Assembly: GCA_911728435.2 (NCBI GenBank)
Contig: OU452206.1
Location: 17,328,297 to 17,392,296, forward strand
DNA: 64,000 nt
Source: Apoderus coryli
Lineage: Eukaryota > Arthropoda > Insecta > Coleoptera > Attelabidae
Direction: 5' to 3'
The notes beneath the pieces were generated by a model. It was given only the letters and a program-made list of their open reading frames with translations. It made no database searches and was not told the origin of the DNA. Below, one piece after another: positions 10,901-25,000 of this stretch. Positions within the stretch are counted from its first letter, which is position 1, and every line of letters starts with the position of its first letter. The position numbers were made by a program, and so were the translations under genes.

Positions 10901-13900
10901 AAAAAATTTTAATTCAAGGCAGTTGGGAAAGCGTTAACTATATGGGATACAATATTATTATAACAATAGATGTCCCAAATTCCATTTACCAAAGACCTTG
11001 ATGTGCTTCAGTTGGGTGATTGTACTTACTTCATTTAGTGAATGGGAATCTTAATAATAACAACACAACATGATGTAATCCTTACATTGTATCTGAAGAG
11101 TTATCTATCTGGAATGTTCACCATCATTCAAAAACATTGAATATACAATTTAGAAAGTGTCAGTTAATAATAATAATATAACTTTATTGTCTTAAAAAAT
11201 TACAATATATTGTAGACAAAGAAGTGTACAATTATCAAATAAATAAAAATATAAATGTAAAATTACAAACATAAGCCGAACATAACAGTGTAAAAAAAAA
11301 TTGGACAAATCAAACGTGGACGAACAAGACACTATAATTATCCATTGACATTAAAGTTGGTGGCAAGTGATTAATAAATGTTTTGCGGCTTTCTAAATGA
11401 GATTTCTTCCTTGTTAATAATAATAATATAATAATAATCATTTATTCCCAACAGGTTAATCCCACTTACACGAAAATCAATAAACACATTTTTGAATTAA
11501 TTGAAATGAGATAAATATCAAATGAAGAGGAAAAAACAAAAAAAAAAAAAAACAACCAAATAAATACGTTACAAAACAAAACAATAAAAAAACTGATTAA
11601 ATATTTCGGAATGTCAAAAATAATCGAAAATTAACTCACTATGTCCAAGTATACTTTCAATTCTTAAAATAAATAAAGGAGACAGTCTAACTATTGACAT
11701 TAAATACTACAAAAATAAATGCAATCAATATCAGTTCAATATTAAATTAAATAAACTATCAGAAATAGTTGACAAAGTTGAGCCATGAATGTCAAAATCA
11801 CGACAACACCGATTGAAAATGTCACACATAAAGTAAACAGGGCCCACAGTGAACGGCACGAGATGTCGAGCACCCAAAACGGCGCTGAACAGACTCTGAG
11901 GATCTAATATGAGTATTATATATTGGGTTCCATATAATCGCGGCAAATTCCATTTTAGATCTAACAAAAGCATAAAACAAAAGCTTAAGCGTGAAAACAT
12001 CGTTGAATTGTCGACAATTCCTAATAATGAAACCCAACATTCTATTTGCGCTCAATACTACACTGACGGTCTGCTGGATAAATGTAAATTCACTGTCGAA
12101 GACAACACCCAAATCTTTAATTTCGCTGAGCCTTTCCAAGGACTCATTGTTCAGTTGGTAATCAAAATTCAATGCGTTCTTTAGTCTGGAATAGCTAACG
12201 ATCTTGCATTTAGATACATTAAGCTCTAAACGATTGTCCAGGTACACAGAGTGTTCAAATTACTCTGCAGATGATCGCAGTCATTCGGGGAATTAATGGG
12301 CTGGAAGATCTTAAGATCGTCAGCATAAGCAAGCCTACCACACGTAAAAGACTCAATTAGGTCATTAATGAAAATATTGAATAACAAAGGACCGAGATTG
12401 GAGCCCTGTGGAACCCCCGAGCTAGACGGAAAAACAAAAGACTTAAAGCCTTCATATTCTACAAACTGTAATCGTTCGAATGGATATGATCGGAAGAAGT
12501 TGACCAAACGATAAGAGAAACCAAAATTCTGTAATTTATACAAAAAATGGTTACCAGCAAGAAAACTGTGCGTTCTGTTCTTCATATTGGATAATACCTT
12601 GGATCTTCAGACCAGGATATAGTAGAATTGCCTAGAGATCACAAGTTCGTGGGGTATGAGCTTTTGATCTCAACAATTTGAGGTATGAATTAAATGGTCA
12701 GATTTTTGAAAGGTTTTAGTGTATTTCAATACAAAAGGGCAAAATTCTGGCAAATATATTTTACGGCATCTGGGGATATAGTTTTGTAAAATTATCCAAA
12801 TAAATTAATTGGTCAAACTTACGACGAAGCAGCCGTCATGAGAGGTCATTGGGGAAGTGTAAATGTCAAATTTAAAGAAATATATATAAAGACAATTTCG
12901 TTGGTAGAATAGAAGCCTTAGGAAGGGTGTGTGACAAACAAATACGAAGATGATCACAAAGATGAAATCAAAAAAAAAATGCAAGAACAAGTACGCTGGC
13001 TTCTAGATTTGTGAAATGGCTTGAACATATTTAATTGTTTTTTGTTCTGGCTGATTTGTGTGCAGACGTTATGCCTCATATTGACATGTTGTACAACCAA
13101 TTACGAAAAATTCAATCGAAGAGCGGACACCGCTCTTTTTCTATTTTTTTCTCTAAATGTGTACAATAACCTGACAAAACAAACTGATGTGTAGGTAGGT
13201 ATATAGTTTGTCGTTAAAATTAACACATTCGTTATGACCATCAGTGAATACAGAATTAGTTTAGTTAATTAAAATTTGTGTTAATACGTGCTTTTGTTTG
13301 CATTGTAATTAGAGAAGATTTGCTTTTATCAAGATCCTAATAAACACTACATAAATAAAACCTGTGTTGAATTATGCCAAAATTAAATGTAAATGAAAAC
13401 ATACAATTAATACTATTAATAACGAATAAAGCTTTTATTTTTTTACGCGCTCTGACGAAACTTGCGTGCTTATTTTTGACAAAACCCAGATGACAAAGAA
13501 ATATAATTAATAATTTTTGCTATTAATGCCATCCACATACATAGGTACTGCCTCCATCTCTTTTTTATTATTTTTAATATTTTTATTTTGTCGAACTCAT
13601 AATACAAAAATTCTTAGCTAATACACAGATCCTTTAGTCTAAAATTTGAGTTATTGTCGAGGAAATGCTTCGAAGTGGCTTCCATTGTGTGCCACGCCAC
13701 CTTCTACACCTTTGAAGTACCGAACGTGTTGCCGTTGCTATCTGATCAGGTGTTATTTGTTAGCAGGAAGCCTGGATTAAATCAATAAGCTCTTCTCTGG
13801 TTCTTATAGGATTTCTGTAAACCAGAGCCTTTAAGTGTCCCAATCAGAGAAAAAAATCAAGCGGTGTAAGATCGGGGATCGGCCCACGCAAACCCAGCTG

Positions 13901-16900
13901 ATCTATCTTTCTACACAAGAAATCCTTATCCACCACATCAAACGCACTCGTCAGATCAAACAACAACAAAAACATTAAATGCCAATATCTTGAAATTGAT
14001 GAAGAATTGAAAAAAGTTTATAGAACAAAATTTGTTCATTTTGATCAGTAGAATTTAAATTTTAAATATTGCTGGATACAACTGGGTCACCTTGTATACA
14101 GCCTGTACCCTGTATACCTATATTTTTCGATTTAAAGTATATTTTATCACGGTATGCAGTACGCATTTAAACTATAATGATGAGACGACAGTCAGTCATC
14201 CTAAGAATGAAAACAATCTCCCGTATAAGGCCTCCGGAAGCACATTATGGAATGGCACTGTTACCATACCTACTATGCTATTATACGTATAAGTATAAAT
14301 ACCGTTTTATTTAACATCCTTGTGTAACTAAAGATTATTGCAAGTAAATCTAAAATATCTATGTACAAAGATTAATTTTAATTTTATTTTATTATCGAAG
14401 TTTGATCAATAGGGCTCTGGTGCAGTCGTTTTATCGAATATCACTTAAATGCTCCCTCGTAAATAAAATTGGGAATAACGAGGTTGAGACGTCCTGATGT
14501 ACGGCGTTAAGTGCAGTACCTCATTGGCGTACGTTTTAATTGGGTTTAATTTTTTTTCGTTCAAAGGTAAACTATCTTTTGGACATAATTTATTTCAAAT
14601 CTGATAAATTTCCTCGAGTCTTTATCTTTGCTAAAAATTCATACAGTATGTGTCATTAAAAATTGTTCAATTTTAGTTAATAATTTGGAGAAAAGGTAAT
14701 GCAGATTTCACGACGCCGCTGGATTCTCCGTATCAACTTTATAACAATCCAATTATACTTTTTAAATAGTTGCCATGATGATCAAGACACGAGGGAAATC
14801 CAAAAACTAAATATTCTCGCAGTCTCATTGTGTAATATTTTTTAACGTAACTATTCTACTATAGCTTGGCAAACGAATCTGTGACAACGAAAGGCATGCG
14901 GTGTATACTGAAAAGCAATAGTTTGCAGTTGGCGGTGGCTTAGACTTTTTTTCTTGTTACTTTTATTCCATTTGTGTCAAAAATGTGATAAAATAAAGTT
15001 TTCTCGAATTTCTCGAAAACCTTTAAGTTTTTCGAGAAAAAACAAGTATGCCTTTTTTATCTAGAAGAACGCGCATTCCCGGTATTATGATTAGTGACAG
15101 CGAGGTCCTGCTGGAGAAGCCTGAGAATATAGTGACCGCTTTTGCCGATTTTTTTCAAAGTGCTTTTCTGCCATCGCAACAGGTGGACTATTATACTCCA
15201 GATGGAAATGCCGATATTCCGGTTAGTATTGGGGAGTTAAATGTGACAGACATTCTCGATTCATTGAAAAAGTTAAAACCCAAGATGACGGCAGGACCAG
15301 ATAATATTCCCGCATTCGTTGTGAGGGATTGTGCCTATGCTCTGGTGGAGCCTTTGTGTATATTGTTTAATAAATCAATCTCATCACATGTATTTTCTGA
15401 CGCCTGGAAAATAGCGCGAATATGCCCTGTACATAAAGCGGGCGATAACGATCGCCCAATTTCAATAATATCGAATTTTTCAAAGATTTTCGAAACGGTA
15501 TTGCAGAACAAATTATTTAATCAAGTTAAAAACCTCATATTGTGGGAACAACACGGGTTTTTTCAAAAGAGATCGACGGTATCTAACATCGCAGAATTTC
15601 TGCAGGCTACCTATCCCGCCCTTGGAAAAGGACTACAGATTGACGCCATATATACTGACTTTTCAAAAGCATTTGATAGGATGGATCATACAATAATGCA
15701 ACTTAAAATGAAAAATGTCGGCTTCACCCATAATCTAATAAAGTTTTTCCAATCATATTTATGCTCACGCAGGCTGTATGTCGAATATAACGGGTTCAGA
15801 TCACATGATTCCACTGCGACCAGCGGAGCGCCCCAGGGAACTAATCTCGCGTCCTTATTGTTCGCCATATACATAAATGACATTACACAAAATATTGGGA
15901 GTGAATGTCTGTTGTTTGCCGATGACTTGAAGTTGTTTCGTGTTATTGAAACCTTGCAGGACTGTCAGGATCTACAGACCGATTTGAACCACCTCGTAAT
16001 ATGGTGTACAGAAAATAGAATTCCACTAAACATAGACAAATGTAAGTATGTGAGCTTTTGCAAGGGGAGGAATATTCTTGAGATTAATTATAGTGTGGAT
16101 GGGGCGGCCTTGGGGAGATGCGAGGTTGTCAGAGATCTTGGAGTTTGGGTTGATAGCGATTTGTCCTTTAACCATCATGTGGAGCGAATTGTGAATGATG
16201 CTATTCGAATTTTGGGTTTTATTGTTCGCTCTACTGTGGGTTTCCAAAGCGTGCCTTGTCTTGTGTCACTATACAACTTACTAATTAGACCTAAATTGGA
16301 ATATGCGTCGGTTGTTTATATCAGGTGCACATAAATAAAATAGAAGCTGTCCAACGAAAATTTTTAAAACATATTTATTTTAAAGTTAATGGCCACTTTC
16401 CCTACAGAGGATATAGTCATGAAACGTTGCTAAAAACATTCGGATTTCAATCTCTAAACTATCGCAGTATTTATTCGTATCAGGTCTTCTTATTTAAGAT
16501 TATTCATGCCATGATTGACTGTCCTCGTCTTTTGCAACATATCAATATAAATGCTCCCCAACATAATGCAAGAAATAGCAAAATATTTCGAGTACCTCAA
16601 GCACACACTAACTATGAGGGTAGAGCGCCGGTTTACAGAGCTTGCAGTTTGTTCAATTACCATAAAATACACAGATTTGTTGACTTTTTCAATGAAAATT
16701 TTAACACTTTCAAGCGTCAGTTGCACGAATATCTAACTAGTTTAAACTTATAATTCTTATATTTTTTAGAATCATGTTGAGAAGGGAATGATTTTTTTAC
16801 TCAAGATATGGGGTGGCGTCGCTTGTCAGCTTAGCGTACTCTTGGTTTTGTATTAATAATAATTAGTGTATTTTTTATTTTGTTCTTATTCGTAGTGTAG

Positions 16901-19900
16901 TCAGTATTTGGTGTTATATTTAAGTCTATAAATTGCATAGAATTATTATTTTTAAGTTGAAACATTGTCTTGTAATTGGGTGTAAACCTGTTAGACATTA
17001 AATATTTATTTATTTATTTGTTTGTTTTATATAGAAAACTTTATTTTATCACATTTTTGACACACATGGAATAAAAGTCACAAGAAAAAAAAGTTATGTT
17101 ATAATTAAGGCAAGGGCCACCCCGTTTACACGCCTATGGTCATCCTTTTTTATTCAATTTCATGTTAGTTTACGACATTTAACTACGTGAATAAATATGC
17201 TACATTTGATTAATTCATCTATACTCGTTTCGAAAATATTTCAAAAAAATCTTTGTAAATAAGGACTTTTCGAAAAATTACAATTTAGGTTTTTTTCATG
17301 ATTAGACGTCCCTAATTCGCTCACAAATTTTGACAACCTATTTTAGAAACAGCTTGTACAATCAAAAAATTAAAAGAAACGGCAGCAGAGCAAGCCCTCA
17401 ATTTTACCAATTATTTTTCATTTCAAAAGTAGTGCGTAACATTTATTAATACACCAACCAAAACCGACACTACATTCATGCAATCTAACAGAATATAAGA
17501 ATAAACATTCAATACCAGCAATAAATCTTAAAACTGAAAGAGAAAAATAATTTTATTCAAACAACCAAATAGTCTGTTTCGTTTACTCGTTGATTTGCCA
17601 AGTGTACTTAAAAGCATTTTAACGATTTAAAATTCTGGAAATAACTGAACAGTATATAAACATGATTAAAATTTTCTGTATAGTATAATAATTTCTACCC
17701 ACTATCAATGACTCGAGGGGAATAACCGTTCACTTGCAAATATTTATTTTGTGTGTCAAATAACTTACGTAAACAATAGAATGAGTGTCTTACGAGTATT
17801 ATTAATATCAGCTCGACAATTATTACAAAATGTAAACCTTAAAAAGTCATATACAGGGTGTCACAAATAGCGTGGCACCTTGTGTAACAGAAATTCGTGT
17901 AAACTTGCTTAGGACCAGTGTATTATTTTTTGAAAAATGTCCGTTCGATAACACACACACATGCTACATAGGGTCAAGTCTAAAGCATTGCAAGGTGGTC
18001 CAACTTTTACCTGCATCAATTTTAGAATCGATAGATAATCGACAAATAATGTGTTTGGTTAACAAACTATGTGCCAAAAATGCTTTGTTACAAAGCTACA
18101 GGGTGTTGAAATTTAAGAAACAAATTCGAATTTTATTAATATCTTGATAACCAATTGAGATATTTCAATAAAATTTGGCTAGTGTGGAGAGGTAATCTAG
18201 CTTAATTTTTTCATGTAATAATATTATTTTTATTTTCAGCAGTGGCGTGCATACGGCTACCGATTGCGATATTTTTAATGAAAAACTGACACGCCACTGG
18301 TTTATCTCAAAATAAAAATTATATCTGCAATTCTTATTCAATTTAAAAGAAAAAAGTACTCTTGGCTTTTTTTCGTATGATGCAACATTTTCGAATAAAA
18401 AAATAAAAATCGTCTAAGATAATGTATTGAAAATCAACATAAAAATATCATATCATTTACATCGTTTAACAGATTTTACAGTTGTTTTTTTTTTACAGAA
18501 ACTGTTCAAAATGACTATCGTCATTGTCAATACACAATTGGCATCTTCTGGTGATGCTATTAATAATTGCTGCCGATTGAATGTGATTGTTACGATGCAA
18601 CTCAACACAAGCTTCTTTAATTTTTTAGACTAATTCTTCGCGTTTTCTCACCGGCACCCTATACACTTTTTCTTTTAGGTAGCCGCAAATAAAGAAATCA
18701 AGTGGAGTCAAGTCAAGCGACCTTGGGGGCCAAGATATAGGTTCCTCATGATTATTTTCGACTTCTCCAGGGAAACGGCTAATCGATTGATTTCCGTAAT
18801 GCTCTGTTATCTAGTTTCTCACATTCCGCCCGAAATGTGCTGGTGCTCCATCAATTTGAAACCAACCATTCGTACGTAAATGAAGTGGCACGTCATCCTT
18901 TAAATCATTTAAATTATTCTGTAAAAAGTCTAAAAATAATTGTGCTGAGACCCTAGCTGGTAAAAAGAATGGTCCGAGGAGATTATTGGATATTACTCCT
19001 AGCCACACGTTCACACTGAATTGGTGTTGGAACTTTCGCGCTCGCACTTCATATGGATTGTGTTGTGACCAAATATGAAACTTGTGGTAAGTCGTTATAC
19101 CAGTTCTTGTAAATTAAACTTCACAGTCCAGCAAACCTTATGCAGGAAATCTCTATCTGCTTGAACTTTATTCAATAACCATTTGCAATAGTTATGCATT
19201 TTAACATAGTCCTCAGGCAATAAATCTTGCACAGCCCTAAAATAATAAGCCTTTCTACCATCTTTATGACGTGACTTAAAAATGGTTGACCTTGATATGT
19301 TAAGCATGACAGCATCTCTTCGTGAAGGAGTACTTTTTTCTTTTAAATTGATCAAAAATTGCAGATATAATTTTCGTTTTGAGATAAACCAGTGGCGTAT
19401 CTGTTTTTTCATTAAAAATGTCGCAATCGGTAGCCGTACGCACGCCACTGGTGATATTAAAAATAATATTATTACATGAAAAAATGAAGCTAGATTACCT
19501 CTCCACACGTGTCAAATTTCATTGAAATATCTCATTTGGTTGTAAAGATATTAATAAAATTCGAATTTTTTTCTTAAATTTCAACACCCTGTAACGAAGC
19601 ATTTTTCGCACATAGTTTATTAACCAAACTCACATTATTTGTCGATTATCTATCGATTCTGAAATTTATGCAGGTAAAAGTTGGACCACCCAGTATATGC
19701 GGATGACCGGCAAATTTACTACAGCTTTACTTATGACGACTATTATCTAGCTAATCAAGATATCAACGAGGATATTAACAGAATTGTGGAGCTCTCTCAA
19801 AAGCACGGCCTCATGATCAATGCCTCTAAGTCTGACGTTCTTGTCTTTGGTAAAAACAGGTGCTTGTTGGAGTTGCAACTGAATATCAAAGTAAATAACT

Positions 19901-22058
19901 CAAGTTTAACGTTCTCAACTTCAACAAGAAATCTTGGCTTGGAATTGGATGTCGAATTGCGGTTTAAGAAGCATGTGAGCATCAATATCCAGAGAGCATA
20001 TTCGTCATTAAAGATGTTATATCCCCATAGGCATCTACTATCACAAGCTTTGAAAAAAAGACTTACCGATAGTTTAGTCTTAAGCTACTTTAACTTCTGT
20101 GATGTTGTGTATGGACCGTGCCTAGATTGTTCTGCTAAAGACAGAATTCAAAAAGTTCAGAAATCATGCCTTAGATTCGTGTATGGAATTAGAAAATTTG
20201 AGCCCGTTTCACACAAATTGAGGGAGGCTAAGTTACATTCGCTAGTTTTATTTCATAATCTAATAAATAACCATCGTCCACCATACCTCTCTAATAAAAT
20301 TAAATATAGGACTGATGTTCATACGTTGAACTTACGTTTTCGCTGACTTATTTCGCCCCCGCCCCACAAAACTTCATTATTCAAGAGATCATTTACTTAC
20401 CAAATTTATATGCTATACAGTAACATACCAGAGGACTTCAAAAAGTTAGGGGTTACAGCTTTTAAGTTTAAATACACGAATCGACTTTTGGATTTCAAAT
20501 ACATTTTTTGTTTAATTTTTCTTTTCAGATTTTTTGATTAAAAACAGAATTTTGGTGGATAAAACAGTAGTTTCATTATTTAAAGCCATCTTCTTTTTTT
20601 CTGTTATCATATAAATATTATGTTTGTTGTTTTCATTATTATTATTATTGTGTTTGCTTAAATATTTATTCAACGATTAAATGAGATTAAAAACCGTTTA
20701 GCATAATACCTATCTATAACATTCCATAATATTATTTGTTATTATCCATTTTATATAAGTAGGTATTATGTATCTGCCCATAAAACAGAATTTGTTGATA
20801 ATTAAAATTGAATTCAATAGAATTTGTTCTTTTTGTTGATTTTCCCAAATCATCTATGAGGACAAATTATTTTGACCTTATTTTATGGTATTATTAGTAG
20901 GTTATTTAGTAGAAACTACTCTACAGGGTGTCCTAAATATAAGACACTTCATCTAAATAATCAGTAAAATAAATTATATTTAAGTATTTAATTTTTAGGG
21001 CCAGTCTTTTTATTCTCAAATTTTGCAAGGATAACTTCTTTCATATTTTCAATTAGTACCATCCCCATTAATTTTTTGTTCATCCTCCACTGGATTCTAA
21101 TTCTTAATAAATAGTTTATCTTCCGTTTTGAGAGAGAGAGTACCAATTATGATGTCAAAACAAAAATCGGTCTTTGTCCGGTACATCTAAAATTATTCTA
21201 AAGTTTAAATCAGAACTCTAAGCTTGAACGAACAATTTTAAAATATTATTATTATTATTATTATCATATCTCAGCTTTATGTACTGGTTTATTTCTTATC
21301 CACCCGGGAAACTATCCGGTTTCCAAAGGGTGGTTGGTTTTACGATAATATTTTGCGCACTATATGAGAAGTTCCTAGAATTGCTGTTTTTTGAAGATCT
21401 AAAATGGAGTGTTTACCTGGTATTTCGTCTTATGAATTTTTGGAGTGAGCAGGATACAGTGCCAGTAGCACCCAGGACCACGGGCAAGATTTTAGTTTTC
21501 GTGTTCCACATTCGCTTTATTTCTATCTCAAGATCCCTATATTTCATTATTTTCTCTGTTTCCTTCTTATTAATGTTCTTATCCGTTGGAATAGAAACGT
21601 CAATTATATAGCACATTTCGCTTGTTTTAATAATTATATCAGGTTTGTTACAGTGCATTGTTCTGTCCGTTATCACAGGTTGGTTCCAAAGAATTGTCGT
21701 TCGGCCACACTCTGAACTTGTGACGTCTTTAGGAGCGTGTTTATACCACTTCTCGGTTTCAAGAGTTTACGCCCAGACTCCTACAAATATTGAAATGCAA
21801 TTGTGTGCAAACTCTGTCGTGGCGAGATATGTATTCACGGGCAGCTAAGATGGGACACCCTGAGAGAATATGATCTATGGTCTCGTCATATTGCTTGCAC
21901 ATTCGGCATTTTGCGTTTGTTGTATTCTTAAATATATTTTTCTTTATGTAATTAGTGGTAAGTGCTTGATCTTGGGCTGCTATAAGGAGTCCCTCCGTTT
22001 CACCTGCTAAATGCCCCTTTCTCAACCAGTTCCATGTTTCTCGTTTGTTGACGTATTC

Positions 22059-22091
<33 letters not shown>

Positions 22092-25000
22092 GTCGTAAAC
22101 GGTAAAACCGATGAACCTGTTGCTCAGTTCCTAATTTGAGGTTTTTGAAATATTGATGTCATCCTCACTAATCTTCTATAGCGAGGAGTGGACCAACTGA
22201 CCGCCATGGTCCTCCATGAAATTGTCCAGCCTGTTCTTAAAGCTGGCAACCGTTTGCGCCATTATCATCTCTTCAGGTAATGAATTCCATGCATATACAA
22301 CTCTGTTTGTTATAAAATTCTTCCGAGGAAGTCTAGCACATCTCTCCTTGTCAAGTTTCTTACTATTGCCACGCAGATTAGGATTTCTAGCTGGATGAAA
22401 TACATCGAGATTCACCGAGTAGTAGCCACTAAGTATCTTGTATATTTGAATTAGATCGCCTTGTTGTCGTCGATCATAAAGACATATCAAATTTAAAAGC
22501 CTCAATCGCTCCTCATATGGTATATGGCTAAGTGCATGAGGTAGCTTAGTGAATCTCCTCTGAACCCTTTCCAATGCCTCTATGTCCTTAATGAAGTAGG
22601 GGGACCAAACGCTGTTGGCATATTCCAATAGTGGTCTGACATACGATTTATACAATTGCAATATTAGAGAATTTGATCTCGATTTGAAAGCTCTCTGTAT
22701 ATCAGATACCACAGTCTGCAGCAGCGAACTTGTCACCCTTTTTAAATATAGGCATCACGACAGCAGACAACCATTCCTCCGGTAGAGTGCCCATGTTGAT
22801 GCATTTTTGCATTACCTAAAATCAAATAAATAATAAATTTTATTTGTATCAACTGCGGTTTTTTTTTATAAAATCAACAATAAGATTGTTGCTTAATTTA
22901 AACGAATAAGATAGTATCCATATAGTTCAAACTAATTTCTATTATTGAGGATATTACTTAATATACTATTTCATTCATTAAATGTACTAACAAAAAATGT
23001 AAACAAGGAAATATTGATAAATCGTTATTAATTACATTTTTCGGAGAACCATATCATTGAATTCTTAATCGTTATTTTAAATACTTAATAGTTTCTTAAA
23101 ATGTTAGTTGATTGGGAATTTCAGAAAGCATAAAAAGCACTGAGTATAATGTGTATTATTGCCTATAGAATAAATTCGATAAAATATTTCTTAGAATGCG
23201 GTTTGCGTCAGTTGGACTTGATTATATAATAAATTAAAATGTGTGAAATATGGTTTAGGTTAGCTTATGTTAGAGAATCGAGAAGATTAATAACTTGTTG
23301 CACTCCCTAGGGCGATGTTTTTTCAATAATACAGAATCTCTCGATCAACAACCTGGTTTTTACATTGAATATTCATGTTTCCAAATTATTTTTTGGGTGG
23401 GCCTGGAAAATTAAGTGCAGCTTAGCTTAGCGGAATTGTTTGATAAAGTTGAAGGCATATAAACAGAATTTCGGTTTTCCAAAGTTTCATAACGATAATA
23501 ATTATTATAATATTTGGAATTGAAATAGGAAATGTGTGAGGTTAAATAATAATATTTGAAAAATCACTTGAAATTAAAGAAGAAACACTTATTTATTATT
23601 ATAAATTTAAGAAAAGTCGCATCAGTACCACGTTGAGGCCTTATAGAGGATTGTAGACTGATAGTGAGTGAGAGAAATTAAAGTACTGAACGGTACTCAA
23701 TATTTTACATAAATCTGTTCATGGAGAATTTCAACAAGAAATTTGGCACTCTACTATAAAAATATACCTGTTCCATTTGAAAAAACTGACTTTCGACTGT
23801 TTTTATAACACCGTTTTCAGTATAATTTTTTGACCACCCTGTATAAATAAATCAGAAAATGTTGTACGTATCGGAAAAAGGAGACCTTATTTAATAAGAA
23901 AACGCCTGCAAATTGGTTACTAAAGTGTTCTTTATAAGAAAAAAATGTGATTATTATTGAGCCCTAAAATGGCAGTTTTGACATAAATCTTGATATACGT
24001 CAAAAACAGCTGGATTTAGGTATAGGACATGATACACAAAAGATGTTTAGAATCTTATGTGGAATCCAAAAATGTCATAATATATAGGGTGTTCCATTTA
24101 AAATAACAAAGTCACTATCAACTTCCGGTATAACCGGAAGTGCTAAGCGGTTGGTATTCTGATATTTGAATAGACCATATTTGGAATACATATACCAAAA
24201 TTTTCCAAATTCAATTCAGAGTAGTCTCCGAAATATTTTAATGGGCCATCAATCTAAGACACCCTGTATAACAAGCAAAGTATAATAATTATTTAAATTA
24301 CATAGATATACAGTAGACGCGATTTTGATATAAGGTTTGTTTGCTCTAAAATGCATAGTTAACCAGATATTAATTTTATAAGTCAAAAAACATGCCCCAT
24401 TATAAGCAATTTTTTATAGTTACGCCAATGCGTTTTGCAAATAGTAGGTATTTCATAAGATGTACAACATCCTGTAGTAAAATAATCCATTACACATTGG
24501 TTCGAAAAGCTACCCATTATACAGGATGATGACATTTTGCAAACCCATAAAAATCTTGATTTTTTTCAAATGGCACACCCTGTATATTATCTTACAAATT
24601 TACTTGCTATGCTACTTTTACGTACGATTATATTAATATAAATCAACAAGTTATTCTTTTAATGGTTTTTGTATGACTCGTTCTGACAGTATATTAAATT
24701 ATATAGATATATTTTTATTCGGCCACTGTATAGTTGTCTAGAATACACAATAATAATATTATAACGACTTTTTGAAGTTCTTGTAAAAGAGAGCGTTCAG
24801 CAGACCTCCCATCAAAAGGTGATTGACCACTATGGAATCGCCCAGTATGTGCTACGTTGTTCTTTTGGAATGTCTCCTCTCTATAGCCTCATTGAAGACT
24901 GTGTGTTTATACAGAGTGACCAATAATTATTATTATTATTGTTGGTTATCTGTAAACAGCTAAAAACACTGAAAACTTGTTTAAACCATTACATGTGATA

